From contig NZ_NKHP01000007.1 of the NCBI RefSeq assembly GCF_014467235.1, positions 124,001 through 188,000 on the forward strand: a stretch of DNA of 64,000 nucleotides, in the 5' to 3' direction. A model generated the notes under the pieces. The model was not told the origin of the DNA. It saw nothing but the letters and a program-made list of their open reading frames with translations, and did no database searches. This DNA comes from Xenorhabdus indica (lineage in GTDB: Bacteria > Pseudomonadota > Gammaproteobacteria > Enterobacterales > Enterobacteriaceae). Positions 1-11,592 of this stretch are shown one piece after another (position 1 is the stretch's first letter; each line of letters begins with the position of its first letter). A program made the position numbers and the translations under genes.

Positions 1-1
1 A

Positions 2-217
2 TTGGCGCAAACAATCGGCGCATCACGGCGTTATGACGGCCCGATGGGGAAAAGTGACCGGGCTTTTGTTTTTGGGGTTTATGGATTGGTTATTGCAATT
101 TTTCCTTCAGCTTTAAATTGGAGCAGTTATTTGTTTCCTATTGTAGCCATTTTACTCTTGATAACGTGTTATAACCGGATTGTCAGAGCACTAAATGAAA
201 TCAAGCTCAATAAATGA
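2..217 (+). CDS. CDP-alcohol phosphatidyltransferase family protein, C-terminal end (5' truncated by window)
   Basis: The frame is open to the window edge and encodes the last 71 residues of a membrane protein. The stretch RRYDGPMGKSDRAF followed by two hydrophobic segments (about residues 22-38 and 42-58) and a short basic tail resembles the C-terminal part of CDP-alcohol phosphatidyltransferases, which join CDP-activated lipids to a small alcohol at the inner membrane. The catalytic CDP-alcohol motif would lie upstream and is not visible, so substrate cannot be named. The TTG at the first codon is only the first in-frame codon, not a believable start. It ends 205 bases before dauA on the same strand. 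Confidence 0.6.
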   Translation: MAQTIGASRRYDGPMGKSDRAFVFGVYGLVIAIFPSALNWSSYLFPIVAILLLITCYNRIVRALNEIKLNK

Positions 218-422
218 ATAGACATAAAAATACTGAACACATTATTTCACAGTGAAATTATAAAAAAACACTATTCATTTGATTTTTATTGATTCAACGC
301 TAACCTATCAGGTAACTTTTTGACGTATAACACCTTTATTGGATGATAAAAGCGGTATCCTTATACTAATTACTTATTTTAGTCTGTTGTGTGGGCAGCT
401 TATTTTTAGGTCTTATATTAAA

Positions 423-2165
423 ATGAATACTCGTAAAATTAATGGGATACGACTATTTAGTGCGTTTATTGATTCCTGCTGGAAGGAATCTTACTCCTTT
501 TCCCGTTTTATCAAAGATGCTATTGCCGGGATCACTGTTGGTGTTATTGCCATTCCTCTGGCAATGGCTCTGGCAATAGGGAGTGGCGTTGCGCCTCAAT
601 ATGGGCTATATACAGCCGCCATCGCAGGTATGATTATTGCCATTACAGGTGGTTCACGTTATAGCGTTTCCGGGCCAACGGCTGCTTTTGTGGTCATTCT
701 TTATCCGGTATCACAGCAATTTGGTTTGAGTGGCTTGCTGATAGCAACACTTATGTCTGGTGTTATCCTGATTATGATGGGATTAGCACGTTTGGGTCGG
801 CTTATTGAATACATCCCGCTGTCCGTTACGCTGGGGTTTACTTCTGGTATTGCTATCACCATCGCCACAATGCAGATACAAAATTTCTTTGGTCTGCAAC
901 TCACACATGTTCCCGAAAATTATATTGATAAAATTATTGCTCTCTCTCAGTCCCTCCCTTCATTTCAGTTGAGTGATACACTTATTGGTCTGACCACTCT
1001 TCTGATACTGATTTTCTGGCCTAAATTGGGACTTAAGTTACCAGGTCATCTACCTGCTTTGGTTGCCGGCACAGCTATAATGGGAGTGATGCACCTATTG
1101 GGGCATGATGTCGCTACTATCGGTTCTTCGTTTAGTTACACACTGGGGGATGGAGCACAAGGTCAGGGCATTCCGCCAATCCTTCCTCAATTTGTGTTGC
1201 CATGGAATTTACCGGGTTCAAGTTCTTCCGATATTAGCTGGAATACCGTCTCTGCATTACTGCCCGCTGCCTTTTCAATGGCTATGCTAGGTGCTATTGA
1301 ATCATTATTATGTGCAGTCATTCTTGATGGCATGACAGGGAAAAAACATCACTCCAACAGCGAGCTACTTGGACAGGGATTAGGTAATATTGTTGCACCT
1401 TTTTTTGGAGGCATTACTGCAACTGCGGCTATTGCCCGCTCAGCCGCCAATGTGCGTGCAGGTGCAACCTCCCCTATTGCCACAGTCATTCACTCCTTGC
1501 TGGTATTATTGGCACTGTTATTTTTGGCCCCAATGCTCTCATACTTACCTTTAGCGGCAATGTCCGCGATTTTATTGATAGTAGCCTGGAATATGAGCGA
1601 AGCTCACAAGGTTGTGGATTTAGTTCGTCATGCCCCCAGAGATGACATCATTGTGATGATGCTGTGTCTATCATTAACTGTATTGTTTGATATGGTGATA
1701 GCAATTACTATTGGCATTGTTCTGGCATCACTTTTGTTTATGCGCAAAATTGCCAACATGACCCGGATTAGTACCTCAGCAATGACGGATACTGAACAAG
1801 GGCTATTAGCTGTCCGGATTAACGGCCCTCTTTTCTTCGCTGCTGCCGAGCGTATTTTTACTGAATTGAAAGAAAAAAGTGTGGAATATCAGATTATTAT
1901 TATGCAGTGGGATGCTGTTCCTGTTTTGGATGCCGGTGGGCTACATGCTTTTCAGGGTTTTGTACGCGAAATGGCGAAAGGACAGAAGCATGTTGTAGTC
2001 TGTGACATTCCTTTCCAACCATTGAAAACACTGGCAAGAGCAAAAATTGTACCCATTGAGGGACAACTTAGTTTTTATGCTACCTTACCCAAGGCATTAA
2101 AAGAGATGGAGTTTAATTATTCCCCTGAAATTTGTATTTCAGCAGAAAAAACCAGCCATTGTTAA
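423..2165 (+). CDS. dauA: SulP-family C4-dicarboxylate transporter DauA
   Basis: Inner-membrane anion transporter of the SulP/SLC26 family. E. coli DauA (YchM) takes up succinate and other C4-dicarboxylates at acidic pH and influences fatty-acid metabolism. The 580-residue product aligns closely with E. coli DauA: a hydrophobic core of about 12-14 segments (residues 30-410) with the family signature [14 protein letters not shown], then a cytoplasmic STAS domain (about 450-560) containing [11 protein letters not shown]. The open frame extends 28 codons further upstream, but that part does not resemble DauA, so the ATG at 423 (MNTRKING) is preferred even though its ribosome site is weak. Its position beside the kdsA-hemA block agrees with the enterobacterial neighbourhood of ychM and prs. 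Confidence 0.93.
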   Translation: MNTRKINGIRLFSAFIDSCWKESYSFSRFIKDAIAGITVGVIAIPLAMALAIGSGVAPQYGLYTAAIAGMIIAITGGSRYSVSGPTAAFVVILYPVSQQFGLSGLLIATLMSGVILIMMGLARLGRLIEYIPLSVTLGFTSGIAITIATMQIQNFFGLQLTHVPENYIDKIIALSQSLPSFQLSDTLIGLTTLLILIFWPKLGLKLPGHLPALVAGTAIMGVMHLLGHDVATIGSSFSYTLGDGAQGQGIPPILPQFVLPWNLPGSSSSDISWNTVSALLPAAFSMAMLGAIESLLCAVILDGMTGKKHHSNSELLGQGLGNIVAPFFGGITATAAIARSAANVRAGATSPIATVIHSLLVLLALLFLAPMLSYLPLAAMSAILLIVAWNMSEAHKVVDLVRHAPRDDIIVMMLCLSLTVLFDMVIAITIGIVLASLLFMRKIANMTRISTSAMTDTEQGLLAVRINGPLFFAAAERIFTELKEKSVEYQIIIMQWDAVPVLDAGGLHAFQGFVREMAKGQKHVVVCDIPFQPLKTLARAKIVPIEGQLSFYATLPKALKEMEFNYSPEICISAEKTSHC

Positions 2166-2489
2166 GATTCTCTTGGCTTATCCAATCAGACATCAAACTA
2201 ATCCAGTGGAACCCTTTTTACGGGATTGTCCATGTCAGATTTACTGGTATTCATTGCCTTAGCGACTTAATTTATCTGGAGTGACAACAATCTTGACAAT
2301 TACCGTTTATGACCTACCTTTAATAGTATACCTTCGTTTCGCACTTCATTCATAATTTATTGTTTTCTTTTCATTAAGAATTGTCGTGTATGCAATATAC
2401 ATACAAACACTTAGAGATCAAAATATTACAGATATAGCTGCGGAAAGTCGGATGTAAAGTTTCTATTTTTCATTATTAAGGGGAGCATC
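2166..2489. other. Intergenic region dauA - unknown gene pair
   Basis: About 320 AT-rich bases without a convincing gene. A strong ribosome site (aaggggag) sits just before the ATG at 2490, so the promoter for the following gene pair should be here, but no clear -35/-10 pair stands out. A 12-codon open frame near 2233 is too short to support. Confidence 0.5.
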
Positions 2490-2834
2490 ATGAAAATAGA
2501 AAAAACTTTTTATAACAATACAAAAATGCCTATTTTAGTAATTCTTGGGGCAGAGTATGTAAGGGGTACAGTTAGCCCTTCAGTCTACAGACAAACAGTC
2601 AACCCTCAAGAAACAGAAACTTTAACTGTTGATGGAGACTATATATCGCGGCTTGATTTGGTTATACAGTATAACCAAATTGACTTTGGTATGAGTTTAA
2701 AAACTATGGAGCAAGAGCCGGAAATAACTAGTTTTTTAAAATATGAAAAATTCGTTCTTAATTATAATGAAACGAATGAAGTTAATCCACCTGAATATTT
2801 TCAGGTTTCTATAATTCCGTTGATTGAATTATAA
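2490..2834 (+). CDS. Hypothetical protein, first of a tandem pair
   Basis: I do not recognise this 114-residue protein. It has no signal peptide or membrane segment and is rich in alternating polar/hydrophobic residues, suggesting a mainly beta-strand soluble fold. It starts FYNNTKMPILVILGAEYV and has no cysteine. Translation is well supported by aaggggag seven bases before the ATG. The next gene begins 33 bases after its stop with its own strong ribosome site, and a large hairpin follows that gene, so the two form a small operon. Both products have similar length (114 and 113) and a similar strand-rich character, but I could not align them convincingly. Its location between core genes in an entomopathogen-like chromosome fits a lineage-specific insertion. 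Confidence 0.75.
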   Translation: MKIEKTFYNNTKMPILVILGAEYVRGTVSPSVYRQTVNPQETETLTVDGDYISRLDLVIQYNQIDFGMSLKTMEQEPEITSFLKYEKFVLNYNETNEVNPPEYFQVSIIPLIEL

Positions 2835-2867
2835 TATCATTTAACATAACTAACAGGAGGTTATGAA

Positions 2868-3209
2868 ATGGATAGTAATCTTCATTATAATCCTGATAAG
2901 TACATAGCTAACTATACTGAATTCAATTTTTACGTATCTATATACCTTTACTTCAATAAAAAGGAAAAATTCGCATCAACATATATAAAATCTAATTCGT
3001 GGGAGGCCTTTAAAATTCCAGGTATTCCTATAGTAACTGGCATAGTATTTCAAAGTGTTACAACTGCATTACAACTGCGATATTTTGCACAATCTCCCGC
3101 ATCAAAAGGTCTTATGTCTCATTTTGAAAAACCAAGCATTCATCTTCATCAAGGAAGAGACGTTGAATTTTATTTTTATTTAACAAGTACAATACAAGAG
3201 CAAAAGTAA
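2868..3209 (+). CDS. Hypothetical protein, second of a tandem pair
   Basis: Unrecognised 113-residue protein, aromatic-rich (many Tyr and Phe, for example NFYVSIYLYF) and probably beta-rich, with no signal peptide. A hydrophobic patch around IPIVTGIVF (about residues 52-60) is too short and isolated for a secure membrane helix. The start at 2868 lies seven bases after a perfect AGGAGG. An ATG at 2863 is in another frame. It is followed at 3292-3332 by a long hairpin that should end the two-gene transcript. Function is unknown; the possible pairing with the upstream protein suggests a two-component product, which is inference only. Confidence 0.75.
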   Translation: MDSNLHYNPDKYIANYTEFNFYVSIYLYFNKKEKFASTYIKSNSWEAFKIPGIPIVTGIVFQSVTTALQLRYFAQSPASKGLMSHFEKPSIHLHQGRDVEFYFYLTSTIQEQK

Positions 3210-3291
3210 TTAATTAATATTATTTACATTTCTATCCAGGATAAAAACTAGCATATTGATATCATAACCAAGAACAAAATTTCTCATCCAC

Positions 3292-3332
3292 ATTATAATG
3301 GAGTGATGAATCATTCATCGCTCCATTATAAT
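3292..3332 (+). terminator. Long hairpin terminator after the unknown gene pair
   Basis: Arms 3293-3310 and 3314-3331 pair over 18 bases with one mismatch around a 3-base loop (core GGAGTGATGAA/TTCATCGCTCC), extendable by one A-T pair each side. A taaaaaa stretch follows. The stem is unusually long for a simple intrinsic terminator. It lies 83 bases after the second small gene. Confidence 0.7.
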
Positions 3333-3466
3333 AAAAAATCCCCGTATAATCTGTGTAAAATTCGACAACTCAAATTCTTGATTATTGATCAGCTATTTTA
3401 TAAAGGTCTAAAAAATTAATAATATGGCTTTCAAGCTGCGATTTGAAAAACACCAGATATACAAAA

Positions 3467-3496
3467 GCGGTTACAATGATAATTATCTGTAACCGC
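3467..3496 (-). terminator. Terminator of the hemA-kdsA operon
   Basis: GCGGTTACA (3467-3475) pairs perfectly with TGTAACCGC (3488-3496). Read on the minus strand, the stem is followed by tttt, as expected for an intrinsic terminator 30 bases after the kdsA stop. Confidence 0.75.
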
Positions 3497-3527
3497 ATAT
3501 TATTCAATATTTCAGTCGATTAAATTA

Positions 3528-4439
<912 letters not shown>

Positions 4440-4491
4440 TCAGGCGCAGACATTTCGTCATTGCACGATAAGTCTATTTATTTAAATACTG

Positions 4492-5301
4492 TTAATGCAG
4501 TACTATTGGCGGTTGCTCTATGGAGTTAATCTGCATTTTTATCATCTCTGAGATTGGATCCTCAGGGCAATGCTCTACAAAATAACTCAAATCCGAAACA
4601 GCAATATGATTACAATCGAGCTGAGCATAAATAAGCCCACGATCACGGATTTCATACGGGTCATCAGGGTCGAACATCAATACGACCTCACTGGCTTTGA
4701 GTGCCAGTTCCATCTTTTTCTCTTCCATTAAAGAAACTTTGATCGTATCTGTAATCTTGCGCACAATGCTGCTGTTATCCGCTTCCTGCAAGTCTTTCTT
4801 TTCCAACCGAACAGTTGGACCAATGTTACCTTTCAACCAGACATCAAGGGTATGCTCATTGAGAGTCTCCCCATTCATGGGATTAATGAACCACGTAGGT
4901 TGATCAGGCAAATCGATGCGCAATATCAACTGTGTTGGAAATATCACTGGCTGTACAGGCATTGCCAATGCCTGAGCTATATGTGCAAACAGCGTACCTA
5001 ACGCAACCGGAGCACCTTGACGTGAATGAAGTACACTATCCAACCATAAAGTATCCGATAGACAGTACACCCCATTCGCCGCGCCAAACTTCCATTCCCG
5101 ATAAAAAAGTGTCAGCAACGATTGCAATTTTGCCCTGGTATCGTTGACTAAAGAAAGTACCTGCCGTGCTTCTTCAACCAAAACAGTTAACTGTTCTGCC
5201 ACTGAAGTTTGTGGAAAATCAGGACGAATAGCCTTTGTAACCAAAATAATACCATCAATCAGAGGAGCATTATTGAATTCATAATTAGCTATGGGGTTCA
5301 T
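4492..5301 (-). CDS. sirB1: SirB1 family protein (YchA)
   Basis: 269-residue soluble protein of the SirB1 family: an N-terminal transglutaminase-like domain (about residues 35-180, with FGAANGVYCLSDTLWLDSVL) and a C-terminal TPR-like helical part (about 195-250). Its biochemical role is unsettled; the name comes from a Salmonella study linking the locus to invasion-gene expression. The start overlaps the end of prmC by 17 bases, so the two are translationally linked. In E. coli a membrane-protein gene, sirB2, lies between prmC and sirB1; here there is no room for it. Confidence 0.92.
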   Translation of the reverse strand: MNPIANYEFNNAPLIDGIILVTKAIRPDFPQTSVAEQLTVLVEEARQVLSLVNDTRAKLQSLLTLFYREWKFGAANGVYCLSDTLWLDSVLHSRQGAPVALGTLFAHIAQALAMPVQPVIFPTQLILRIDLPDQPTWFINPMNGETLNEHTLDVWLKGNIGPTVRLEKKDLQEADNSSIVRKITDTIKVSLMEEKKMELALKASEVVLMFDPDDPYEIRDRGLIYAQLDCNHIAVSDLSYFVEHCPEDPISEMIKMQINSIEQPPIVLH

Positions 5302-6172
5302 TTTTATTCCATCGACCTACCGTGATACGTTCATTACCACCATAATCTTGAAAAGTCGCTATCTGATGATAACCCTTCTCTAAAAACAGGCTCCTCACAA
5401 CAGCTCCCTGTTTCCAGCCATGTTCCAATAACAGCCATCCATTTGGTAATAAAAAATGGCGGGCTTGTTCCACAATTGCCTTTAAATCTGCCAGACCATT
5501 ATGGGCCGCAATCAATGCAGTAGCTGGTTCAAACCTGACATCACCCTCTTGCAAATGAGGGTCATTCTCGTCTATATACGGAGGATTACTGACAATCATA
5601 TCAAATTGTCTGTCACCCACCGCAGAAAACCACTCACTTTGTAAAAAATTCACATTGTGAATTGCGAGTTGTGAGACAATTTCCCCTGTATTAATTTTTT
5701 CCACATTATATTTCGCCAGTGCGACTGCTTCAGGGTTGATATCAACCCCTGTCACATGGCAATCACGTCTCTCACTTGCCAGTGCCAGAGCAATTGCTCC
5801 TGTTCCTGTACCAAGATCCAGAATTTTTGCGGGCGTTTCCGGCAATAATTCCAGCGCTTTTTCAACCAGACACTCGGTATCAGGGCGCGGGATCAACGTT
5901 GCCGGTGATACGGCAAGCGGCAATGACCAGAACTCTTTTTCACCCACAATATAAGCAATCGGCTCACCTTGCATACGGCGAGCCAATAGATTATCAAGCC
6001 TGTGAGACTCTTCCTCTGAAATGGAAGTTTCACTGAAAGCAATCAGATAAGTGCGGGAATGTCCAGTCACGTATCCCAACAGGATTTCCGCATCACGTTT
6101 AGGGCTGTCACTACCAGGCAAGTCATCAGACAACTGAGCCGTTGCATATTGTAGCCAATGTTGATAATTCAT
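5285..6172 (-). CDS. prmC: Peptide chain release factor N5-glutamine methyltransferase PrmC
   Basis: SAM-dependent methyltransferase that methylates the glutamine of the GGQ motif in release factors RF1 and RF2, increasing termination efficiency. The 295-residue sequence has an N-terminal helical domain (about 1-80), the SAM-binding motif DLGTGTGAIALALA (about 118-131) and the catalytic NPPYIDE signature for glutamine-side methylation. It starts 17 bases after the stop of prfA, which encodes one of its substrates, the classic enterobacterial arrangement. The C-terminus overlaps sirB1. Confidence 0.97.
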   Translation of the reverse strand: MNYQHWLQYATAQLSDDLPGSDSPKRDAEILLGYVTGHSRTYLIAFSETSISEEESHRLDNLLARRMQGEPIAYIVGEKEFWSLPLAVSPATLIPRPDTECLVEKALELLPETPAKILDLGTGTGAIALALASERRDCHVTGVDINPEAVALAKYNVEKINTGEIVSQLAIHNVNFLQSEWFSAVGDRQFDMIVSNPPYIDENDPHLQEGDVRFEPATALIAAHNGLADLKAIVEQARHFLLPNGWLLLEHGWKQGAVVRSLFLEKGYHQIATFQDYGGNERITVGRWNKNEPHS

Positions 6173-6189
6173 TAGTCCTGCTCTGGCTG

Positions 6190-7272
6190 TTATTCCTGTT
6201 CTGACAGGGCAGATAATTGATCGGCCTGATATTCGGTAATGATTGGCTGGATCAACATATCCAGTTTACCTTCCATGACTTCATCAAGACGATATAACGT
6301 CAAGTTGATGCGATGATCAGTAACTCGTCCCTGCGGGAAATTATAGGTGCGGTTACGATCTGAACGGTCACCAGAACCAAGAAGATTACGACGTTCTGAG
6401 GCCTCTGCTTCTTGACGTTTCTGCGCCTCAGCGGCACGAATGCGGGCAGCCAGTACAGACAAAGCCTTAGCCTTGTTTTTGTGCTGCGAGCGCTCATCCT
6501 GACATTCCACCACAATCCCTGTCGGAATATGGGTAATCCGAATAGCTGAATCGGTGGTATTAACGTGCTGCCCTCCGGCGCCAGAAGAGCGGTAAGTATC
6601 AATTTTTAAATCACTGGGGCTGATTTCCGGCAATTCAGCTTCCGGAACTTCCGGCAGAACTGCAACAGTACAGGCAGAAGTATGAATACGGCCCTGAGAT
6701 TCCGTTTCCGGTACTCGCTGAACACGGTGACCACCTGATTCAAATTTCAAATGACCATAGACCTGATCTCCTGAAACTTTCGCAATGATCTCTTTGTAAC
6801 CACCGTGCTCACCTTCGTTAGCGCTCATAATTTCTACTTTCCAACGACGGGCTTCAGCATAGCGGCTATACATACGGAACAGATCTCCTGCAAAGATTGC
6901 AGCTTCATCACCGCCTGTTCCTGCACGGACTTCAAGAAAACAGTTCCGTTCATCATCCGGATCTTTGGGTAACAGCAATAACTGTAGCTGCTGCTCCAGT
7001 TCTTCATTACGAACTTTTGCGTCCTTGAGTTCTTCCTGCGCCATTTCCCGCATTTCGGGATCATCAAGCATCATCTCAGCAGTCTGTATATCATCCTGAA
7101 TCGTTTTCCAAGTTTTAAAACAGCTTGTGACATCAGTAAGTTGTGCATATTCCTTTGATAATGCGCGAAAACGCTCTTGATCAGCGATCACATCGGCGTC
7201 ACCGAGATGAGCCAAAACTTCTTCATGGCGTTCTTGCAATGCTTCCAGTTTAGAGACAATAGAAGGCTTCAT
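6190..7272 (-). CDS. prfA: Peptide chain release factor 1 (RF1)
   Basis: RF1 recognises UAA and UAG stop codons and triggers peptide release. At 360 residues it matches E. coli RF1. The catalytic GGQ lies in [17 protein letters not shown], the site methylated by PrmC. The codon-reading tripeptide region reads [10 protein letters not shown], so the P-x-T motif is PET where E. coli has PAT. The distance from the hemA stop to its start is 30 bases. It belongs to the hemA-prfA-prmC operon, in which haem synthesis and translation termination are co-transcribed. Confidence 0.98.
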   Translation of the reverse strand: MKPSIVSKLEALQERHEEVLAHLGDADVIADQERFRALSKEYAQLTDVTSCFKTWKTIQDDIQTAEMMLDDPEMREMAQEELKDAKVRNEELEQQLQLLLLPKDPDDERNCFLEVRAGTGGDEAAIFAGDLFRMYSRYAEARRWKVEIMSANEGEHGGYKEIIAKVSGDQVYGHLKFESGGHRVQRVPETESQGRIHTSACTVAVLPEVPEAELPEISPSDLKIDTYRSSGAGGQHVNTTDSAIRITHIPTGIVVECQDERSQHKNKAKALSVLAARIRAAEAQKRQEAEASERRNLLGSGDRSDRNRTYNFPQGRVTDHRINLTLYRLDEVMEGKLDMLIQPIITEYQADQLSALSEQE

Positions 7273-7302
7273 TCGTAATATCAGACCTTATTTAAAATAG
7301 GG

Positions 7303-8565
7303 TTAGTTGTGATCCAGCCCAAGGCTGTCCCGCAAGAGATTCAGGCGCTCAAAATCACCATCGCTGGCAGCCTGTTGGAGTGATTTAGTCGGTATATGGA
7401 TCAGACGATTCGTCAATTGGTGAGTCAATTGGTTGATGACCTGTTCTGCATCAGCACCTTGCCGTATGGAGATTAATGCTTTTGCAGTCATTTCAGCCCT
7501 GATTTTTTCTGCCTGTTCCCGATATTCGCGAATTGTATTGACTGCTCCCTGGGAACGCAACCAATCCATAAAATGAGTGCTCTCTTGTTGCACAATTCCT
7601 TCAGCAATCACAGCAGCAGCTTTGCGCTGTGCAAGGTTTTGCTGAATGATAGCCTGTAAGTCATCAACACTGTACAGGTAAACGTCACTCAATTTCTCAA
7701 CATCCGGTTCAATATCACGGGGAACAGCAATATCAACCAGTAGCATAGGTTGATTACGGCGTAATTTTAATGCCCGTTCAACCATACCCTTGCCGATAAT
7801 CGGCAAAAGGCTGGCAGTAGAACTGATCACAATATCAGCTTCTGCCAGACGGGTATCAATTTCTGGCAGAGAAATAACTTCAGCATTAACCTCATTGGCC
7901 AGTGCGTGTGCCCGTTCCTTCGTGCGGTTGGCAATTATTATACGATTTACCTGATGTTCCTTAAGATGGCGTGCCACAAGCTCAATAGTTTCTCCTGCCC
8001 CCACCAGCAGGATATTTAATTGAGAGAGGGATTCGAAAATCTGTCGTGCGAGTGTACAAGCTGCGAAGGCAACAGAAACTGCATTGGCTCCAATCTCTGT
8101 TTCGGTTCTCACTCGTTTAGCAACAGAAAACGATTTTTGGAACAGACGTTCCAACTCTCCTGACAAGGACTGGTAGTTTTGTGACTCGGCAAAAGCTTTT
8201 TTCACCTGCCCTAAAATCTGCGGTTCCCCAAGCACCAATGAGTCCAGGCCGCTGGCAACTCTCATTAAATGACTGACTGCTTCACTATCAAGATGCCAGT
8301 AAAGGCTTGTGCTAATCTCTTCAGGATTAAGTTGATGGTATTCACATAACCAATCGATCAATTGCTCTTTTAGATTATCTTGCTGCTCAACACTGAGATA
8401 GAGTTCCGTGCGATTGCAGGTTGACAGCACAACACCACCCCGCACCAACGGTTGCCGGAGCAGGTTATCAAGCGCAAGCCCTATCGTATCTGGAGAAAAG
8501 GCTACCCGCTCACGTAAGGAAACAGGCGCTGTTTTATGATTAATACCGAGTGCTAATAAAGTCAT
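7303..8565 (-). CDS. hemA: Glutamyl-tRNA reductase HemA
   Basis: NADPH-dependent reductase converting glutamyl-tRNA to glutamate 1-semialdehyde, the first committed step of tetrapyrrole synthesis by the C5 pathway. The 420-residue product has the catalytic cysteine at residue 50 ([10 protein letters not shown]), the nucleotide-binding motif [16 protein letters not shown] and the C-terminal dimerisation helix. In enterobacteria its stability is controlled through the N-terminus by haem-dependent proteolysis. It is the first gene of the minus-strand block; a Fur-like sequence lies in the divergent region upstream (8605-8623). Confidence 0.98.
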   Translation of the reverse strand: MTLLALGINHKTAPVSLRERVAFSPDTIGLALDNLLRQPLVRGGVVLSTCNRTELYLSVEQQDNLKEQLIDWLCEYHQLNPEEISTSLYWHLDSEAVSHLMRVASGLDSLVLGEPQILGQVKKAFAESQNYQSLSGELERLFQKSFSVAKRVRTETEIGANAVSVAFAACTLARQIFESLSQLNILLVGAGETIELVARHLKEHQVNRIIIANRTKERAHALANEVNAEVISLPEIDTRLAEADIVISSTASLLPIIGKGMVERALKLRRNQPMLLVDIAVPRDIEPDVEKLSDVYLYSVDDLQAIIQQNLAQRKAAAVIAEGIVQQESTHFMDWLRSQGAVNTIREYREQAEKIRAEMTAKALISIRQGADAEQVINQLTHQLTNRLIHIPTKSLQQAASDGDFERLNLLRDSLGLDHN

Positions 8566-8604
8566 CTTAACTGCGTTGAGTTATCATGGGCAGGAGTCCA
8601 TGAC

Positions 8605-8623
8605 AATATTAATAATCATTCTC
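8605..8623. promoter_or_regulatory. Possible Fur box in the hemA/lolB divergent region
   Basis: The 19-mer beginning aatattaataatc matches the classical Fur consensus (GATAATGATAATCATTATC) at 15 of 19 positions by my count, including 11 of the last 12. It lies 40 bases upstream of the hemA start and about 200 upstream of lolB, a plausible site for iron control of haem synthesis. AT-rich DNA produces such matches by chance, so this is tentative. Confidence 0.35.
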
Positions 8624-8826
8624 ATAAACCTATACCCTTCATAAGGACTCTCATTGGTCGAGCATTCTACTTGATGCAACAATCCAATAAAAGTCAATAG
8701 AACAGTTCCGCTGTAATTATTCGAGAAATTTTGGCAAAACTTCGCTAAATTATCCCCTTGATTATAGACTTTGATGGCCCATTATTCGCCACCAGACCAT
8801 TTTGTCTGTCTGCCAAAGGTTACTGT

Positions 8827-9444
8827 ATGAAAATAGCATTATTTTTTCGTTTACTTCCCCTCTCCGCTGTTTTACTGACAGCCTGTACCGTTACGCAAGC
8901 ACCCGTCGGAACAGGGTCAGCAGATGCTCCGCAATGGCATGATCGCAAACAACAACTGCAAAATTTAAAGCATTATCAGACACGAGGTTCTTTTGCTTAC
9001 CTGGCAAATGAAAAAAAAGTGTATGCCCGTTTTTTCTGGCAACAATATACCGTTAATAATTACAAACTGCTGCTGCTTAATCCATTAGGAACAACTGAGT
9101 TGGAATTACTTGTCCAGCCAAATATGATCCAGCTTACTGATCATGAAGGAAAGAAATATATCAGTGATAATCCTGAAGACTTAATTTATCAACTCACCCA
9201 TATGAACATCCCTTTGGATAATCTGAAAAATTGGATTATCGGCCTGCCCGGAAACGTCAAAAATTTTCAGCTAGATAAAAACTATCTGCTCAAATCCGTA
9301 AGCGATGGCGCAGGTGATGAAGTCTGGCAAGTCAATTACCAAGGATATGACACGTCAATCACTCCCGCGTTGCCAAACCGGCTGGAGCTCATTCAGGGCA
9401 ATAACCGTATCAAATTAAAAATGGATAACTGGACGACCCAATAA
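8827..9444 (+). CDS. lolB: Outer membrane lipoprotein receptor LolB
   Basis: LolB accepts lipoproteins from the periplasmic carrier LolA and inserts them into the inner leaflet of the outer membrane. The 205-residue product begins with a lipoprotein signal ending in the lipobox LTAC, so Cys20 is the lipidated residue, followed by a LolB-type beta-barrel domain ([20 protein letters not shown]). The ATG at 8827 is chosen because it gives a proper signal peptide and has AAAGG upstream. An upstream in-frame TTG at 8758 would put 23 unrelated residues in front. The stop overlaps the start of ispE by one base, as in other enterobacteria. Confidence 0.95.
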   Translation: MKIALFFRLLPLSAVLLTACTVTQAPVGTGSADAPQWHDRKQQLQNLKHYQTRGSFAYLANEKKVYARFFWQQYTVNNYKLLLLNPLGTTELELLVQPNMIQLTDHEGKKYISDNPEDLIYQLTHMNIPLDNLKNWIIGLPGNVKNFQLDKNYLLKSVSDGAGDEVWQVNYQGYDTSITPALPNRLELIQGNNRIKLKMDNWTTQ

Positions 9445-10346
9445 TGACTTTGACCTGGCCTTCCCCGGCAAAATTAAATTTATTTTTATATATCACCGGA
9501 CAACGCCCTGATGGTTACCACGAACTGCAAACACTGTTTCAGTTTCTGGACTACGGTGATGAAATTACTATTGTTCCCCGTCAGGATAACCTAATTCGCC
9601 TGTTGACTCCTGTTAAAGGCGTAGCACATGATGATAACCTAATCGTACGTGCTGCCCGTTTATTACAGAATCATTTATTACAAAGCCAATTATTACAAGA
9701 CAATACCCCCGTCTCAGTTATCCCCCCATATCTGGGAGCCGATATTCATATTAACAAACGTCTGCCAATGGGCGGGGGGCTAGGTGGAGGTTCTTCCAAT
9801 GCAGCAACCGTGCTTATCGCCCTGAATTACCACTGGCAAGCTAATTTAGCTGATGATGAGCTGACACAACTTGGCCTCAAATTGGGGGCTGATGTTCCAG
9901 TATTTGTCAAAGGCCATGCTGCTTTTGCAGAAGGTATCGGGGAAAAACTTCAACCAGCCTCTCCAAAAGAGAAATGGTTTCTGGTTGCCCACCCCGGAAT
10001 TGAGATCTCAACCCCGACAATCTTCACAGATCCTGAATTAAAAAGAAATTCTCCGATCCGCACTTTACCCGCATTATTACAGGCACCATTCAAAAATGAT
10101 TGTGAACCAATCGCAAGAAAACGTTTTCGTGAGGTTGAACAGCTTCTTTCATGGCTGCTAGAATACACACCGTCACGCCTGACCGGAACTGGTGCATGTG
10201 TTTTCGGCGAGTTCGAATCAGAAGCATCAGCCCGTAAGGTGTTTAATCAAGCCCCAGAGTGGATGCAGGGCTTTGTTGCGCGTGGCGTTAACATTTCACC
10301 GTTGCATACATTCCGCTCTGGGATAAACATGTTATTGAACCGATGA
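9444..10346 (+). CDS. ispE: 4-diphosphocytidyl-2-C-methyl-D-erythritol kinase IspE
   Basis: GHMP-family kinase that phosphorylates the 2-hydroxyl of CDP-methylerythritol in the non-mevalonate isoprenoid pathway. The 300-residue protein has the N-terminal [12 protein letters not shown] substrate motif, the glycine-rich ATP loop [14 protein letters not shown] (about residues 106-119) and the C-terminal GTGACVF motif. Translation is coupled to lolB through a TAATG overlap. A short insertion rich in Leu and Gln ([13 protein letters not shown], near residue 75) makes it longer than E. coli IspE (283). Confidence 0.97.
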   Translation: MTLTWPSPAKLNLFLYITGQRPDGYHELQTLFQFLDYGDEITIVPRQDNLIRLLTPVKGVAHDDNLIVRAARLLQNHLLQSQLLQDNTPVSVIPPYLGADIHINKRLPMGGGLGGGSSNAATVLIALNYHWQANLADDELTQLGLKLGADVPVFVKGHAAFAEGIGEKLQPASPKEKWFLVAHPGIEISTPTIFTDPELKRNSPIRTLPALLQAPFKNDCEPIARKRFREVEQLLSWLLEYTPSRLTGTGACVFGEFESEASARKVFNQAPEWMQGFVARGVNISPLHTFRSGINMLLNR

Positions 10347-10351
10347 ATAAT

Positions 10352-10475
10352 TATACCCAATAGATTTCGAGTTGCATCTCGGCGGAAAGAGAACGAATTC
10401 CCAGGAGCATAGATAACTATGTGATCAGGGTAAGTGAACGCAGCGAACCAAGAGGCAACTTGAAAGATGAAGGTA
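10352..10475. repeat. ERIC-type intergenic repeat
   Basis: This segment between ispE and prs has the layout of an enterobacterial repetitive intergenic consensus element: imperfect ends (tacccaatagatttcg ... aacttgaaagatgaagg) and the central conserved part with cccaggagcatagat and aactatgtgatcagggtaag. It is about 124 bases, close to the usual 127. ERIC elements are non-coding, miniature-transposon-like and fold into long hairpins. Degenerate relatives occur near 26.0-26.4 kb, 53.2 kb and 58.1 kb. Confidence 0.8.
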
Positions 10476-10476
10476 A

Positions 10477-11498
<1,022 letters not shown>

Positions 11499-11556
11499 TA
11501 GTGCAGTGCAGATGTTGAGCACAAACTTATACAAGTGATTAAATAAGTTATCGCTG

Positions 11557-11592
11557 AAAAACCCGTTGGTACATTTGTACCAACGGGTTTTT
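11557..11592 (+). terminator. prs intrinsic terminator
   Basis: Perfect 17-base arms (11557-11573 and 11576-11592, core ACCCGTTGGTACA/TGTACCAACGGGT) around two bases, ending in a run of T. Both arm ends are A/T tracts, so it could act in both directions. Confidence 0.9.

Noticed and set aside
339..422. Longer N-terminus for DauA (28 extra codons)
   Set aside because: The extension does not match the family and the internal ATG at 423 aligns with the E. coli start.
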